NCBI GenBank assembly: GCA_009711615.1
Contig: VENI01000004.1
Coordinates: 1-64,000, forward strand
Length of the DNA: 64,000 nt
Direction: 5' to 3'
Origin: Bacillota bacterium
GTDB taxonomy: Bacteria > Bacillota > Desulfotomaculia > Desulfotomaculales > Desulfohalotomaculaceae
Under the pieces are notes generated by a model, which worked only from the letters and a program-made list of their open reading frames with translations, ran no database searches and was not told where the DNA came from. The position numbers and the translations under genes are program-made. Positions 1 to 8,797 of this stretch are shown here, piece by piece (position 1 is the stretch's first letter; each line of letters begins with the position of its first letter).

Positions 1-510
1 GGAAAAAGAAGCATTGTTGGCCAGAATTACAATCTGGTGCGAGATATTGATGATAAAGAAGCCAAGTAAATATCTGAATAAGTTATAGTTATAGGCTTTA
101 TACTTCTTTAACGAAGTCCTAAATCCGTATACTGCCAGTGATATAAACACTATGCTGCTTACTAAGGTAAAAAGTGAATTTGACAAGCCTATAACGACCA
201 ATTTCTGATCTTGCAGTATAAATATATATACCAGAGAAAATATCCAGAAGGTAATTATAGGAAGTAGCCACTTCGGTGTGATTATCTTTAAGAATTTTGG
301 TTTATCATCATAATTGGCAACAGCATAAATTGATAGTAATAATATTAGTAACGTTAATGCCAAGCGGAGTGCGAAGTTTATTGCGCCAATTATTTCTGAT
401 ATATTAGATTTAACCTCAAAATCGCTATACAAGGTCATTAACTGTTGACTTAGTTTATTAAAAACCATGCCTTCAAAAGTGAGTCCAATGTTAATTACTG
501 CGACCACCAT
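1..510 (-). CDS. Multi-pass membrane protein, partial at window edge
   Basis: An open frame of 170 codons starts at an ATG at 510 and runs off the left edge without a stop. It encodes several hydrophobic stretches separated by short charged loops, so it is an integral membrane protein of at least four predicted segments. The ATG shares one base with the TGA of the upstream gene (TGATG), which indicates translational coupling. I do not recognise the family. The missing C-terminus prevents a better call. Confidence 0.6.
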   Translation of the reverse strand, partial: MVVAVINIGLTFEGMVFNKLSQQLMTLYSDFEVKSNISEIIGAINFALRLALTLLILLLSIYAVANYDDKPKFLKIITPKWLLPIITFWIFSLVYIFILQDQKLVVIGLSNSLFTLVSSIVFISLAVYGFRTSLKKYKAYNYNLFRYLLGFFIINISHQIVILANNASFS

Positions 511-719
511 CAGTTTTCAAAAAAGTTGTTGCCTGATTTTTTGAACCAACGCCAGGACAGATTTGCAACAATTAGATAGAGTGCATCCTCTAACCACTTC
601 CTTAAAAATAATAGTCCTTGCCCTGTCACTTCATCTAATGCATTAGCATTCTGCCGTCCCATTGTCATAACTAGAATAAATACTATTGATATTAGAAAAA
701 TAGTTTTTTTATTATCCAT
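510..719 (-). CDS. Small exported or membrane protein
   Basis: A 69-residue protein with an N-terminal MDNKK start, a hydrophobic stretch at about residues 6-20 and an Ala-Asn-Ala site after it, which looks like a signal peptide or anchor. A second amphipathic stretch follows around residues 38-55. The start at 719 is preferred over the longer frame from 812 because AGGTGG lies 6-7 bases before it. Its stop overlaps the start of the membrane protein downstream, so the two form an operon. Family unknown. Confidence 0.6.
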   Translation of the reverse strand: MDNKKTIFLISIVFILVMTMGRQNANALDEVTGQGLLFLRKWLEDALYLIVANLSWRWFKKSGNNFFEN

Positions 720-1009
720 ATAGCCACCTAACCAAACTTTGTAATATAATTCACTTCTTTGTAACTTTAGAAACTCCTTTATGTTATGAAATCCAAGTAA
801 TTTAGCGTGCACTAATTAAATATATTGGTGCAGGTGTTTGAAGTATTATAGTAGAATAAAATTTATTTAATGGTTAAAAGCGGTAATATTACCTTGGAGT
901 ATGTGACATTATCTAAACATAGCGTTAAAGCTCTGATTTAATAGTGTCAACCCCAGAAGGGTTCTAACTGAAGAGACCAAAAATCGGAGGTCTTTTGGGA
1001 GGTGTATTT

Positions 1010-1159
1010 ATGTTACTGCCAAAAATTAAAGACCAAGCTCAAGTTAATAAGACTCATCTAAAATATTGGTTTTGGAGATTATTTTTTATTTTATTCGCAG
1101 TTTGGTTAGTTATAACAATTTACTTTTATTTTCAGCATTATCGGATTGAGAAACCCTAA
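1010..1159 (+). CDS. Small single-pass membrane protein (49 aa)
   Basis: A short frame starts with ATG 7-8 bases after a GGGAGG ribosome site. It has a charged N-terminus of about 17 residues, one long aromatic-rich transmembrane helix (about residues 18-41) and a short basic tail. It lies 29 bases before the lipoprotein gene on the same strand, so the two are probably co-transcribed. A weak hairpin (974-993) followed by four Ts lies just upstream. No family is recognised. Confidence 0.6.
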   Translation: MLLPKIKDQAQVNKTHLKYWFWRLFFILFAVWLVITIYFYFQHYRIEKP

Positions 1160-1188
1160 AGTCTGTTAAAGGTGAGGAGGGGATTATT

Positions 1189-2007
1189 ATTAAAATCAAG
1201 TATTATGCAATAGCACTTATCCTTATAATTTTAATTACTGCTACTGCTTGTAATGGCAACGATGGTAGCAACAAAAACTCTGACACTTACTTGACTGCAG
1301 AACAGGTACTAAACGTATTTAAACAAGAAGGGGCTAATTTAACTAAAAGCGATAAGAAACCACCAAGTTACTTTACAATAAATAAAGTTCAGCCACTAAT
1401 TTATCAGTCAACTGCACTAAATAATCAGTACCTACTTATATATGACTTTGATTCCTTAGCTAATGCAGAGGAATGTAGTAAACAGTTTCGTAATAATAAA
1501 CTTCAATTTCAAAATTTGGATTTGGTCTCCCCGTCTTACTTTAAGGTTAAAAATATTGTGATAGCATTGGCCATGGAAAATGCCCACAAGTATTTTTACT
1601 ATGGCAAGGTGGGTGAAATTATTTTTCAAAAATTACATGATACAAAGAAATTAGTTTTTGAAGGTGAAAGTGATCACTGGAGAGGTAACATTATAGTTGC
1701 GTATTATGAATACTTTTTAGAAGGTGAAAAGCTCTATTATGACCATTACTTTTTCTCAGAAACTGTATTTACCTATATAGGCGATAATGCCAAAAGCGTA
1801 GATAGTTTTGATTATAAATGTAGTAATGGTACATCTGGTTCCTCTGGTCATGGTCTAGTTTTAGATCAAGATGGTATCTCATCAGCTGGTTTTAGTGGCG
1901 GTAATGGGTCAAGACCAAGGGAAAACTATACTTACACCACGGACATTCACTGGAATGGAAAAACTGAAACTTTTAAACTAAAAGCTATTACCCATGAGGA
2001 TCTATAA
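1189..2007 (+). CDS. Lipoprotein of unknown function, apparent ATT start
   Basis: The frame encodes a typical lipoprotein signal: Lys-Ile-Lys, a hydrophobic core, then Ala-Thr-Ala-Cys with the lipidated Cys at residue 21, followed by a polar Asn/Ser-rich linker. The body of about 250 residues is mixed alpha/beta and ends in a Gly/Ser-rich region. The signal peptide lies upstream of the first usable start (TTG at 1291). The frame is open from a TGA at 1147 but has no ATG, GTG or TTG before the signal. A strong site, GGTGAGGAGG at 1171-1180, is followed by three ATT codons at 1183, 1186 and 1189; the third has the best spacing (8 bases). I take 1189 as the start. Function unknown. Confidence 0.7.
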   Translation: MKIKYYAIALILIILITATACNGNDGSNKNSDTYLTAEQVLNVFKQEGANLTKSDKKPPSYFTINKVQPLIYQSTALNNQYLLIYDFDSLANAEECSKQFRNNKLQFQNLDLVSPSYFKVKNIVIALAMENAHKYFYYGKVGEIIFQKLHDTKKLVFEGESDHWRGNIIVAYYEYFLEGEKLYYDHYFFSETVFTYIGDNAKSVDSFDYKCSNGTSGSSGHGLVLDQDGISSAGFSGGNGSRPRENYTYTTDIHWNGKTETFKLKAITHEDL

Positions 2008-2169
2008 TATTAACAAATGCCAAAAAAGAACTAGCCTTTATTCCGAACACTACTTTTGTATCAATAGATCATTTAGTTTCCTTTATCCTTTTAAAAATGT
2101 AAGACCCCCTCTAAGCAACGTATAATCTTCCAATATATTCTGTAGCTTAAAACAAATGAACTCTGACAT

Positions 2170-3258
2170 TTAGAATTCTTTAGCTAAATATTTTTTAAAT
2201 ACCTCTACAAATTCTATAAATTGAGTACCTACTTCTTCCACATAGCTACTTAAATTTTCACTTCCACCATCACAATTAATTTCCATATAAATTCTTAACC
2301 AATCTGAATTTTTACTTCCTTCTTCATCACGTAAAACCTGTTTGATTTCCGACTGTATTTCAGCCTTATACTTGTTATAGATGCTTAGTAATTTATTGGA
2401 AATTGCTTTATCTCTTCCTTCCACTTTTATCCGAAATATTTCATCCCTTTTCCTATATGCAAGTACAAATTGAAGATCACTATTAATTTGTGAACGAATT
2501 TTTGCATATGACTTTCTATTATAATAATAGGCTTTATGACCTTTTTTATTTGCCAAGTTTACAACGTTAGTAAAAAAATTAATAACTTTATCAGGCTGAG
2601 TTAACTTGCCTCTAGATTTTTCAACTTTTTTCTTATTTATAAAAAAGTCATTTATACTGTAAGCAGGAATTAATTGGTTTACATCAATTATTAATTCATT
2701 TGAACCAGCAATTGTATACGGCACTATTGTCATGCACTTAATATCAATACTATTTTGTGCTAACCATGCTGATACAGACAAAATTCTTCTATCAATCTCC
2801 CTACCAATAATTATTATTCTTTGCCCAATATTTAAGAAGCCATTTAGTAGATCTTGTGATTCTACATCAAAAAATTCTAATAGATTATCTACTGCATTTT
2901 CATCTATACTAAATTTATTGAGATATTCAGTATATATTTCTAATATATCTGTTGGTGTCAAAGTAGAGCAATATGAACAATACTTTAATGCTTGAAAATC
3001 AAATTCTCCTCCAGATTCATCTCTTTTTACTTCTATTATTACCAAGTTTCCATCTTTGTCTAGTCCAAGCAAATCTAGCCGTTCATTCACTTCAAACTTA
3101 TTGTATTCATGGGCAATTATAAGTAAGTCCTCTTTTAATATTGAAGGATCCTTTCTTATCCACTCTTCAATATTATTTCTTTCCTTTAAATCATTTTCTA
3201 AGAAAGTGGTTTCAAAAACTTTTTCTAACTCATTACTATCAGAATTAAACTTGTACAT
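2170..3258 (-). CDS. NucS/DUF91-like PD-(D/E)XK protein
   Basis: A 362-residue soluble protein. Residues about 55-80 carry the nuclease-like core: Asn-Glu-Arg-Leu-Asp-Leu-Leu-Gly, a turn, then Ile-Ile-Glu-Val-Lys-Arg. This matches the D...(D/E)xK signature of the DUF91/NucS group, whose members act on DNA ends, branches or mismatches. The C-terminal half is charged and has no motif I can name. The start has GGAGGG about 10 bases upstream. It lies about 100 bases before a NERD-domain gene on the same strand, with a repeat copy between them. The cellular role is not evident; repair or defence are both possible. Confidence 0.65.
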   Translation of the reverse strand: MYKFNSDSNELEKVFETTFLENDLKERNNIEEWIRKDPSILKEDLLIIAHEYNKFEVNERLDLLGLDKDGNLVIIEVKRDESGGEFDFQALKYCSYCSTLTPTDILEIYTEYLNKFSIDENAVDNLLEFFDVESQDLLNGFLNIGQRIIIIGREIDRRILSVSAWLAQNSIDIKCMTIVPYTIAGSNELIIDVNQLIPAYSINDFFINKKKVEKSRGKLTQPDKVINFFTNVVNLANKKGHKAYYYNRKSYAKIRSQINSDLQFVLAYRKRDEIFRIKVEGRDKAISNKLLSIYNKYKAEIQSEIKQVLRDEEGSKNSDWLRIYMEINCDGGSENLSSYVEEVGTQFIEFVEVFKKYLAKEF

Positions 3259-3292
3259 AATATAACGCCCTCCACAATAAATTTCTATGAAA

Positions 3293-3330
3293 AGACCGGT
3301 TGGGTCCGGAATTTAGAGTAAATTAAACAA
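3293..3330 (+). repeat. TGTCCG repeat, copy A (half copy)
   Basis: The sequence GGTCCGGAATTTAGAGTAAA here resembles the second half of the repeats at 4774, 5785 and 9049. The first TGTCCG half is not clear in this copy. It lies in the gap between the NucS-like and NERD genes. Confidence 0.5.
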
Positions 3331-3358
3331 AGATAGAAAAATCACCTTGTAGCTGGAC

Positions 3359-4054
3359 TCACCTTATACTCTTATTAACATTATCAACATGAGCCTTCTT
3401 AATGACATCATCAACACCTGTATATCTTTGTAACGATAAATATAACTGATCTACTTCTCCTTTTGTCAAAAGATTAGGGGAACTTTGAATATCCTGCTTT
3501 ATGGTTTGGCTGAGCTGATTTCTATTTATTACCTTTATATTAGGGGAAGTGACACTGATTTTTTTAAGAGTACAGCGCTCACTAAAAATAATATAAGACT
3601 TAAAGATATTATAGTTATTTAAACCCACCACAGATTTCAAAGCATTAATATGTCCTTTATTCTGCCATATAGGGTTAAAAAATTTATTTTTCTGTTTGTT
3701 TGGAAGTGTTTGAGTCCAGTTTTTATTCCTCTCATCTCCAAAGATCCAGCCACTGTAATTCTTTGATTCAAATACATAAATACCTGTCTGAGAAAGCATA
3801 ATCAAATCAACCTCTGTTGTAGCCCCGTTTTCCTTTGGTATATATAAGTTTGTCATAATCCTATTATGACCTTCTAACTTTTCAAGATAATAGAAAGTTA
3901 AAAACTCACCGTAAATTCCCTTATCAAAAAAAGTTTGGCTAAAGCTATTTCCACTAACAATTTCGTAATTAGAACTACTATATTTTAAGTAAGGTGGTAA
4001 CATAATTGCACCAAATACCACAACTACGAAAAGCACAATAAATAGAAAAAGCAT
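3359..4054 (-). CDS. Membrane-anchored NERD-domain protein
   Basis: A 231-residue protein with an N-terminal transmembrane helix (about residues 1-20), then a NERD (nuclease-related) domain. The domain shows Gly-Ile-Tyr-Gly-Glu-Phe near its start, a Thr-Glu-Val-Asp-Leu-Ile core and Val-Phe-Glu-Ser-Lys-Asn-Tyr, the D and E-x-K pattern of this family. The start is the ATG at 4054, because GGAGGG lies 5-10 bases upstream; the longer frame from 4066 begins inside that ribosome site. The family is widespread and its substrate is generally not known. Confidence 0.75.
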   Translation of the reverse strand: MLFLFIVLFVVVVFGAIMLPPYLKYSSSNYEIVSGNSFSQTFFDKGIYGEFLTFYYLEKLEGHNRIMTNLYIPKENGATTEVDLIMLSQTGIYVFESKNYSGWIFGDERNKNWTQTLPNKQKNKFFNPIWQNKGHINALKSVVGLNNYNIFKSYIIFSERCTLKKISVTSPNIKVINRNQLSQTIKQDIQSSPNLLTKGEVDQLYLSLQRYTGVDDVIKKAHVDNVNKSIR

Positions 4055-4773
4055 CAAACCCTCCAATCACTTTACCTCCTAACTACTTCATCTGTTCATA
4101 TTAATATTTGTCAATTTTTATAATATTGAGGATAGATATAATTAAAAGTAGGCAATAAAAAAAGCCCACCAGCTGATAATATTTAAACTCCATACTGACT
4201 AAAATGCCTTCTTATTAACTATGTACAAAGCAATAAGTACCTCGAAAACATCCTATATAAAATCTACTAAAGTGGCCCAACGAAGGGAACGTAATACTCG
4301 TGTAATATATCTAATAATTCACACTCAACAGCTATTACTACCGCTAATGTATTAGTTTTATTTGTTTACCTTTCGTTAAACTTTAGTACCCACACTAAAA
4401 ACATGTACAAACCTATTAACCATAATCTTATCAAAAACATCGGTGAGATGTTGTTGTTTCCTGTCGAAAGTCTAAAGATGTATAAATTATTAAACTCAAT
4501 TTCAAAACAAAAAACATAGAGTCCCAAGCAAAGGATGCATAGCTTACCCCAAAAGGTTCCTCCTTTCGGGTTAAACCTTGCAGGTACATTTCGCTCTTTG
4601 ATTACTTTCGTTATGACAAAAGGACCCGTATTTATAGGAATGTTACACAAGTATTTTTATTCAATTGCAAGTGGCTCGCTTGTTTTTGAAAAAACAACTT
4701 AGTGAATTGTAGTATTTTTCAGGTTCCAGCAATAGTTGCACTAATAAGAAGATTATGTATATCATTCAAAAAA

Positions 4774-4890
4774 TTGGGCAATACTTCTAACGCACACTAC
4801 TTAGTCGGCATACGACCGCATCTTAGAGATGTGTCCGGGTTAAAGTTAAAAATTCCCGGGACGTGTCCGCAATTTAGAACAAATTTAACA
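4774..4890 (+). repeat. TGTCCG repeat, copy B
   Basis: Two TGTCCG words lie 32 bases apart (4832 and 4864), with a TTAAA-rich spacer and an AATTTAGA tail. The upstream flank, CACACTACTTAGTCGGCAT and on, is also shared with copy C (5785-5895), so the repeat is about 115 bases long. All copies in the window point the same way. Confidence 0.6.
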
Positions 4891-4945
4891 ATAATAGATA
4901 ACATAATCCCAGTAATTTCAAGGGTTTCAGCGTTTTTTGTTGGAT

Positions 4946-4980
4946 TTTTAAAAAGACTGCATATTGCAGTCTTTTTAAAA
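4946..4980. terminator. Bidirectional hairpin
   Basis: A perfect 16-bp stem (4946-4961 with 4965-4980) and a 3-base loop, with a GC core and A/T tracts on both sides. It could act as a terminator in either direction, but no gene ends next to it, so it may be left over from a lost gene. Confidence 0.5.
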
Positions 4981-5516
4981 TTTCAAGACCAACCAGAAAA
5001 TCAGATAGCCAATTTAGCCTCAGTTTAAAACATTCCTCTCCAGTCTTTTAAGCTTTTTTCTTTAAAGATTCCTTCAAATGATTATAATTTAAGATCTTCA
5101 CCTTGTCATATCCCCCTTGCTCATGGGCAATCTCACTAACTCTAACATTATATCTACTGGTGCAAAGGCAACCAGTTAGCAATCACTACTATTTCAAAGT
5201 ATTTTTAATCGTTTCCATATGTTTTACTTATCTTCAGCTTTATCTCTTTCAGCATTTAGCTTTACATAACATTCAACTTACCATAAGAGACTTGGAGTAA
5301 AAAGCGGTTATTTAATTTTTTATCTGTCTGAAAATGATTTTGGCAGTGAAAATAACGCCGTTTCTGTTTTTTAAATACGGAGAGATTAGCGTAACTTATT
5401 GGTACATCAAAATTAAAAATAAAAAGTAGCTTAGAAGGAATTTGTACTTTAATAGGGAATTATATGGACTTTAATAAATATGTTTATTATTCTGCAAAAG
5501 AAAGGAGGGGGTTGTT

Positions 5517-5684
5517 TTGGATCCATATGAATATTTAAGAGAAATCATGCAAACGTTAGATGACCTAATCGAGGTTGCTGCAGAAGATGATTCTGTTTCT
5601 AAAGAGTATATTATTGATTCTTTAAACTTAATAGTTACAAATTTCAATAAAAGATTAGCTGAAGAAGAAGATAGAGTAGAATAA
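5517..5684 (+). CDS. Small acidic protein (55 aa)
   Basis: A 55-residue acidic, helical protein beginning Met-Asp-Pro-Tyr-Glu-Tyr. The TTG start has a very strong AAAGGAGGGGG ribosome site at the usual distance, which is the main reason to accept the gene. The sequence has heptad-like spacing of Leu and Ile and ends in a Glu-rich tail. No family is recognised and no obvious partner lies beside it. Confidence 0.6.
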   Translation: MDPYEYLREIMQTLDDLIEVAAEDDSVSKEYIIDSLNLIVTNFNKRLAEEEDRVE

Positions 5685-5784
5685 AAAATATATATTATAT
5701 TAACACTTAAAAAATTTACTTCATAAATTATTTTAAAAAAGCGAAACTTTAAAGTTAACAAATAATGTGTATTGAAGTCAAATT

Positions 5785-5895
5785 AGACAATTCTTACACA
5801 CATTACTTAGCGGCATACGACAGGTTAAATTGAATGTGTCCGATTTTAGAGTCCAAAAAATCCTGTATGTGTCCGAAAATTAGGGTTAAATAAAG
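5785..5895 (+). repeat. TGTCCG repeat, copy C
   Basis: Two TGTCCG words 33 bases apart (5837 and 5870), with the same upstream block (CACATTACTTAGCGGCAT and on) as copy B. The tail reads AAAATTAGGGTTAAATAAA. It lies about 1,005 bases after copy B in direct orientation. Confidence 0.6.
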
Positions 5896-5914
5896 ACAGT
5901 CAAATCTTAACCAC

Positions 5915-5950
5915 GGGCTTTTCTGAAATTATCAGAAAAGCTCATTTTTA
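5915..5950 (+). terminator. Rho-independent terminator-like hairpin
   Basis: A 12-bp stem of GGGCTTTTCTGA with TCAGAAAAGCTC and a 5-base loop, followed by ATTTTTATT. No plus-strand gene ends directly before it other than the small gene at 5517. Confidence 0.55.
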
Positions 5951-5984
5951 TTGTTATAAAACTGTGATATGTTCGTAGACAGAC

Positions 5985-6206
5985 ATTCAAGCCGGGGCGT
6001 ACTTATTGCTACAGGCAAGTTTACCGAGGGATGTTCACTTTGACCTATCGGCAATTTTGTATGGACTGACAGCTTGGATCATCCCCGGGTTAGCCGCATC
6101 TTGTTGTGGTGATATAAGTGATGCCAGGAGGGCACCGGCAGTGTTAGGATTTATCACCTTAGTCTTTGGACTGGGCCAGGTGTTGGGCCCTGTAACAGCC
6201 AGTTAA
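5985..6206 (+). pseudogene. Remnant of a YbfB/MFS_4-type transporter
   Basis: The translation includes Ser-Ala-Ile-Leu-Tyr-Gly-Leu-Thr-Ala-Trp, then Cys-Gly-Asp, Arg-Ala-Pro-Ala, and Gly-Phe-Ile-Thr-Leu-Val-Phe-Gly-Leu-Gly-Gln. This is the C-terminal part of the MFS_4/YbfB major facilitator family. There is no N-terminal portion, no ribosome site, and a stop after Gly-Pro-Val-Thr-Ala-Ser, before the last helix. The segment is richer in GC than its surroundings. It is a decayed fragment. Confidence 0.65.
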
Positions 6207-6431
6207 ATAAAGAAATTTTTTGGTTCATTTGGGGGAGCATTGTTCTACAGCCGTTTAGTAGTTCCCCATTGGCGAATAGAAGGTCAGAGTAAACAGAAAG
6301 CAATGGATATTTAAACCTATTGTATCTATTAGCATCACCATAGTTGACTTCTATTATTTTTTGACAAATCTTACATTTCAAAGGTCTTCCCCATAAAGCA
6401 TAATAGATATTCATAGTTATTAAACATATTA

Positions 6432-6471
6432 GAAAAAAGCCCCGTGCTGTTTTAAAAAACAGCACAGGGTT
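6432..6471 (-). terminator. Terminator of the acyl-CoA synthetase operon
   Basis: On the minus strand, CCCTGTGCTGTTTT pairs with AAAACAGCACGGGG and is followed by a run of Ts. It lies about 70 bases after the acyl-CoA synthetase stop. Confidence 0.8.
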
Positions 6472-6542
6472 GTATCACTATGAATACAATCTTAAACTAA
6501 CTCAGTATTGGTATAAGGTTTGACTTTATGTGTTACCTGCTT

Positions 6543-8225
6543 TTACTTCGTGTCTTTTTCCCTAATTTCAACCCGCCGTATTTTTCCGCTGATCGTTTTA
6601 GGGAGCTCTTCCACAAACTCAATTACCCTGGGATATTTATATGGAGCGGTTGTTTTTTTCACATGATCCTGTAATTCCTTGACCAGTTCATCACACGCTT
6701 CGTAGCCCTTGGAAAGCACTATTGTGGCTTTCACGACAAACCCCCTAATGGGATGTGGAATACCCGTCACCGCCGATTCCAAAACAGCAGGATGCTCTGC
6801 CAGAGCCGATTCCACTTCAAAAGGTCCAATCCGGTAGCCAGAAGATTTGATAATATCATCATTTCTGCTTACATACCATAAAAAACCCAGTTCATCACGG
6901 TAGGCAGTGTCTCCTGTATGGTACAACCCATCATGCCATGCTTTTAGGGTGCTTGTTTCATCCTGATAGTAGCCCATAAACAGACCCCATGGTTTATTTT
7001 CCATACTTTCTGCTTTTATACAAATTTCGCCAGTAACTCCCGGATCCACCTCGTTACCGTTTTCATCTGCAATCACTAAGTCATAACCCGGGGTTGGAAG
7101 TCCCATTGAGCCCGGCCTCGGCTGGACCCACGGGTACAGGGTTGAACAGGAAAGCGTTGTTTCAGTCTGCCCAAAGCCCTCAAATATTCGCAACCCCGTG
7201 GCTCTCTTCCACTGATTATAAACTTCGGGATTTAGTGCTTCTCCCGCTGTGCAGCAGTGTTTTAATGCCGATAAGTCATATTTACTCACATCTTCATTCA
7301 ACATAAATCTGTACATAGTCGGCGGACAGCAAAAAGTGGTAACTCTATATTTATCCAACTTTTCAAGGATATCAGCCCCTTTAAAACTGTCAAAATCATA
7401 GGTGAAAATTGCTGACTCAGCAAACCACTGACCATAGAGTTTACCCCACAGAGACTTCAACCATCCGGTGTCAGAAATGGTGAAATGCAAGCCGCCCGGT
7501 TCGGCCCTATGCCAAAAGACCCCCGTCATGATATGGCCTAAGGGGTATGAATGATCATGGGAAACCATCTTTGGATAGCCGGTAGTGCCCGAAGAAAAAG
7601 CTGTAATCATAACATCGGTTACCTTTGTGGCTTCTTCTCCTGTTGGACGCTGCCATTCATCAGAGGCTGCCTCAATTCCGGCCTCAAAATCCAGCCACCC
7701 TTCCCCCGCTGCCTTTTGCCCCGCAACAGCTTTCACCTGGACAGTTTTACATTCTAAAGCGGCTTGGTCAAAGTGCTGGGTGCAATCTCCATCACCAGTT
7801 ATGACCGCCATTTTTATGCTAGCAGCCTGACAGCGGTAAACGTAATCCTTGGCAGTTAACAGGTGCGTAGCCTGAACAGCTACAGCACCTATTTTATGAA
7901 GCGCAAGCATGGCATACCAAAATAAATAGCTTCTTTTCAGTACCAAAAGGACAAAGTCGCCTTTTTTTATCCCTAGAGACTTAAAGTAATTCGCCGTTTT
8001 GTCAGACCAGCGCTTCATGTCTCCGAAGGTAATTCTCTTTTCTTCGCCGTCCTTCCCCACCCAAAGCATTGCCAGTTGGTCAGGTTTCTGCTCTGCCAAT
8101 TTGTCAAGCACATCATAGGCAAAGTTAAAATCGTCAGGGCAATTTACGGAATAATTTCTGTATAAATCCTCTAGCGTAACAAACTCATCACGATTCCTAC
8201 CAATATATTTCTCATACATGATCAT
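6543..8225 (-). CDS. AMP-forming acyl-CoA synthetase
   Basis: A 560-residue ANL-superfamily enzyme that activates a carboxylic acid with ATP to the acyl-AMP and then the CoA thioester. Visible motifs are the phosphate loop Ser-Ser-Gly-Thr-Thr-Gly-Tyr-Pro-Lys (about residue 212), Gly-Phe-Gly-Gln-Thr-Glu-Thr, Tyr-His-Thr-Gly-Asp, Lys-Ser-Ser-Gly-Tyr-Arg-Ile, and the C-terminal Ser-Gly-Lys-Ile-Arg-Arg with the catalytic Lys. Length and motifs fit the acetyl/medium-chain group. GGAGGAA precedes the ATG. The XRE-cupin gene lies 14 bases upstream on the same strand, a pairing I know from other Clostridia. Substrate cannot be read from sequence; a short or branched acid is plausible. Confidence 0.85.
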   Translation of the reverse strand: MIMYEKYIGRNRDEFVTLEDLYRNYSVNCPDDFNFAYDVLDKLAEQKPDQLAMLWVGKDGEEKRITFGDMKRWSDKTANYFKSLGIKKGDFVLLVLKRSYLFWYAMLALHKIGAVAVQATHLLTAKDYVYRCQAASIKMAVITGDGDCTQHFDQAALECKTVQVKAVAGQKAAGEGWLDFEAGIEAASDEWQRPTGEEATKVTDVMITAFSSGTTGYPKMVSHDHSYPLGHIMTGVFWHRAEPGGLHFTISDTGWLKSLWGKLYGQWFAESAIFTYDFDSFKGADILEKLDKYRVTTFCCPPTMYRFMLNEDVSKYDLSALKHCCTAGEALNPEVYNQWKRATGLRIFEGFGQTETTLSCSTLYPWVQPRPGSMGLPTPGYDLVIADENGNEVDPGVTGEICIKAESMENKPWGLFMGYYQDETSTLKAWHDGLYHTGDTAYRDELGFLWYVSRNDDIIKSSGYRIGPFEVESALAEHPAVLESAVTGIPHPIRGFVVKATIVLSKGYEACDELVKELQDHVKKTTAPYKYPRVIEFVEELPKTISGKIRRVEIREKDTK

Positions 8226-8239
8226 ACGCGGTTCCTCCT

Positions 8240-8797
8240 TTATTTCATTACAATTGCTAGAAACTTTGCTGGTATATCGCCATCGGCCTTCATGGCGTGA
8301 GGAACCGATGAATCGAAGTAGACACTGTCACCTTCGCCAAGCGTATAGACCATATCACCTATAAAAAATTTCATAGATCCGGAAACCATATAATTAAACT
8401 CCTGCCCGTCGTGGGAATGACGCTCTGGTGTCGTATCATCGTTCGGTTCCACAGTTACTAAAAACGGTTCCGCTTTTTTATTGCGAAATGTATATGCAAG
8501 ATGCTTGTAATCATAGGCTTTTCTGCGATTAATATCATAGCCGCCTCCGTCTCTTACCACACAGCATAACGAAAGCTTGGGTGTTTCGCCGCTAATAATA
8601 TCCAGTACATCTACCCCTAAAATACCTGCAACATTATACAAAAAACTAAAAGAGAAATCCTTTTCCCCGGCTTCATAAAGCATGTAATCCGAAAGCGAAA
8701 TCTCAAGCTCTTCTACAATTTTTTCAGGCGTAATACCCATAGATTCTCGCAGCATGGATAAACGCGCCCCCATATCTTTTAATTGCTCTGTTAGAAT
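8240..8797 (-). CDS. XRE-cupin transcriptional regulator
   Basis: An N-terminal helix-turn-helix of the XRE type (about the first 65 residues) is followed by a cupin_2 domain with His-Ser-His-Asp-Gly-Gln-Glu-Phe and a later His in the second cupin motif. Proteins of this build sense a small ligand through the cupin and regulate an adjacent metabolic gene, here the acyl-CoA synthetase. The usual start would be ATG 8773, but that has no ribosome site. In frame upstream lie Leu-Thr-Glu-Gln-Leu-Lys-Asp, the kind of N-terminus expected for this family, then three ATT codons (8803, 8800, 8797) directly after GGAAGGGG. I place the start at the third ATT (8797); ATG 8773 remains possible. Confidence 0.75.
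   Translation of the reverse strand: MLTEQLKDMGARLSMLRESMGITPEKIVEELEISLSDYMLYEAGEKDFSFSFLYNVAGILGVDVLDIISGETPKLSLCCVVRDGGGYDINRRKAYDYKHLAYTFRNKKAEPFLVTVEPNDDTTPERHSHDGQEFNYMVSGSMKFFIGDMVYTLGEGDSVYFDSSVPHAMKADGDIPAKFLAIVMK

Larger units (their letters stand above)
4067..5516. other. Gene-poor stretch with repeat and hairpin
   Basis: About 1.4 kb with no gene I can support. It contains repeat copy B (4774-4890) and the hairpin at 4946-4980. Open frames on both strands (4366-4650 minus, 4702-5028 plus, 5103-5300 plus) lack suitable ribosome sites, cross the repeat, or have composition unlike coding sequence. On the minus strand, 4366-4560 encodes two hydrophobic segments behind an AAAGGAGG, but no start codon follows that site in frame. 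It could be a decayed small membrane gene. Confidence 0.4.

Noticed and set aside
4366-4650. 94-codon minus-strand frame with two hydrophobic stretches
   Set aside because: An AAAGGAGG lies inside it, but no start codon, standard or ATT, follows in frame; the upstream part does not look coding.
4702-5028. 108-codon plus-strand frame
   Set aside because: It runs through repeat copy B and the hairpin at 4946, has no ribosome site, and its composition is not protein-like.
5053-5185. Short minus-strand frame with a charged, coding-like C-terminus
   Set aside because: There is no ribosome site or recognisable domain; it may be a gene remnant but cannot be supported.
5471-5761. 96-codon minus-strand frame
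   Set aside because: It is antisense to the small gene at 5517, which has a far better ribosome site.
6154-6465. 103-codon minus-strand frame
   Set aside because: It overlaps the transporter remnant and a terminator and has no ribosome site or recognisable sequence.
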